A stretch of DNA of 44,476 nucleotides from the NCBI GenBank assembly GCA_013824715.1, contig PNOH01000036.1, positions 1-44,476 on the forward strand. Direction: 5' to 3'. Below are positions 43,621 to 44,476 of this stretch, piece after piece. This stretch comes from Odoribacter sp. (lineage in GTDB: Bacteria; Bacteroidota; Bacteroidia; Bacteroidales; Prolixibacteraceae). Below the pieces are notes generated by a model. The model was not told the DNA's origin, searched no databases, and was given only the letters and a program-made list of their open reading frames with translations. The translations under genes were made by a program, and so were the position numbers. Position 1 is the first letter of the stretch; the number at the start of each line of letters is the position of its first letter.

Positions 43621-44476
43621 TCAGGAAAGGAAAGGAATGCTTATGGTTACTATTGTTCCTTTATTAAGACGGGAGTCTATCGAAATAGTTCCGCGGTGTA
43701 TTTGGATAATTTTATCAGTGAGCGAAAGGCCCAGTCCGTTTCCGGATACAGTTATGGCATTTTTAGCCCTGAAAAAAGGCTGAAATATTTTTTCCATGTC
43801 TGCTGAGTCAATGCCTATACCTTTATCTGCAAATTCAACAACAATAAAATTGGCTTTTACAGATAAAAATATTTCAACGGATTTATCAGTGGAAAATTTA
43901 CAGGCATTATCCATCAGGTTGACGATGGCTGTTTTAAGTAAATGGTCGTTGCCAAGTACCGTTAATTCCTTTTCATCCTCAATAGGTTCGCTGAATTGAA
44001 TTGAAATGTTGTATTCTTTTTTCCGTTCAATGAGTTCCGCCCTTGTCTCCCAAAGAATTTCATCAATTCGCAATGTTCGCAGTGCTATTGCAGAAATATC
44101 AGAACTTGCCTTTGCCAGATCAAGCAATCCATTAGAAAGCGAATTCAGATTTTTGATGTCTTCCAGTACAGATTCCAGGATGGCTTCATATTCTTCCTGA
44201 GTTTTTGATTCCATTAAAGAAACTTCCAATTGTCCGGTTATGGAAGTTAATGGTGTACGCAATTCATGCGAAGCATTTGAAACAAAACTCCTTTGCATTT
44301 CAAAAGCGGCTTCCAATCGTACAAGCATTTTATTAAAAGTGATGGCAAGTTGTGCAATTTCATCAGTTCCGTTTCCTTCATTTACACGCATGTTCAAACT
44401 GGCTATGGTTATTTTATCCACCTGTTTCACCACATCCGACATGGGTCTAAGCGCCCTGAAGGCGTATATTCTGCCT
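43621..44476 (-). CDS. HAMP-type sensor histidine kinase, 5' part outside window
   Basis: The frame is open to the window edge on the minus strand, so the sensor region is missing. Visible parts are the end of a HAMP linker (AFRALRPMSDVVKQ to LAITFNKML), the HisKA H-box with phospho-histidine in SNASHELRTPLTSI (His59 counted from the methionine at 44442), the N box NLMDNACKFS, a G1 box DKGIGID, an F box FQPFFRA and a G2 box GNGLGLSLT. This is a membrane two-component kinase of the BaeS/CusS type. A response regulator gene probably lies beyond the edge. Its 3' end is partly duplicated at 40509-40715. Confidence 0.9.
   Translation of the reverse strand, partial: GRIYAFRALRPMSDVVKQVDKITIASLNMRVNEGNGTDEIAQLAITFNKMLVRLEAAFEMQRSFVSNASHELRTPLTSITGQLEVSLMESKTQEEYEAILESVLEDIKNLNSLSNGLLDLAKASSDISAIALRTLRIDEILWETRAELIERKKEYNISIQFSEPIEDEKELTVLGNDHLLKTAIVNLMDNACKFSTDKSVEIFLSVKANFIVVEFADKGIGIDSADMEKIFQPFFRAKNAITVSGNGLGLSLTDKIIQIHRGTISIDSRLNKGTIVTISIPFLS

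Noticed and set aside
1-44476. CRISPR array, tRNA, rRNA, riboswitch or transposon
   Set aside because: No regularly spaced repeats with unique spacers, no cloverleaf or rRNA-like stretch, and no transposase or integrase motif was found in reading both strands; weak structured RNAs cannot be excluded by eye.

Overview
The window comes from a Bacteroidota chromosome, probably a marine or sediment member of the Marinilabiliales/Prolixibacter-like group; the phylum is well supported, the order is a guess. The phylum evidence is: three proteins ending in type IX secretion (T9SS) sorting domains, several promoters of the Bacteroidota form TTG-N17..23-TAnnTTTG, weak ribosome-binding sites, many lipoproteins, and a Na+-pumping methylmalonyl-CoA decarboxylase operon typical of succinate/propionate fermenters. 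No rRNA, tRNA, CRISPR array, transposase or integrase was seen.

Layout. 1-3207: 3' part of a large T9SS-secreted PKD-repeat surface protein, followed by a clear terminator and a VanZ-like membrane protein. 3879-9623: a complete RND efflux operon (adaptor, permease, TolC-type channel). 9624-13927: a GNAT acetyltransferase, a SpoIID/LytB protein without a signal peptide and an AmpG-like transporter, separated by spacers full of short repeats; the last two suggest peptidoglycan turnover. 13976-17848: a small lipoprotein, a START-like protein, a DUF3078 outer-membrane protein, a CYTH phosphatase and an HD protein. 17904-20584: a 33-bp-arm perfect palindrome, a T9SS cupredoxin protein and a GH5 lipoprotein glycosidase. 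20864-22027: a soluble receiver-plus-histidine-kinase protein.

22033-27873 (minus strand) is an energy-conserving propionate operon behind a good promoter: CoA transferase, methylmalonyl-CoA epimerase, carboxyltransferase, a lamin-tail/OadG fusion, a biotin carrier and the Na+-pumping beta subunit. Together they convert methylmalonyl-CoA to propionyl-CoA while exporting Na+ and move CoA between acids; the mutase lies elsewhere.

28305-33827 (minus strand) is an AT-richer accessory block: a LytTR regulator overlapping an O-antigen-ligase/TPR protein, a T9SS Sel1-repeat protein, a secreted protein that looks like a very divergent M15 zinc peptidase, and a small lipoprotein. 33923-38480 holds purL, which carries an in-frame insertion of palindromic repeat DNA, and a DedA protein.

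38530-44476 holds two coiled-coil envelope proteins, then a fusion of a glucosyl-3-phosphoglycerate-synthase-like glycosyltransferase with a HAD phosphatase, and a DUF389 membrane protein. These last two genes lie between a decayed copy (40509-40715) and the intact 3' end (43621 onward) of a sensor histidine kinase gene, a direct-repeat arrangement that suggests insertion or duplication.

Most striking observations: the palindromic repeat translated inside PurL; the possible one-protein glucosylglycerate pathway flanked by duplicated kinase ends; the M15-like protein; the lamin-tail/OadG fusion; and several different families of palindromic and simple repeats between genes.
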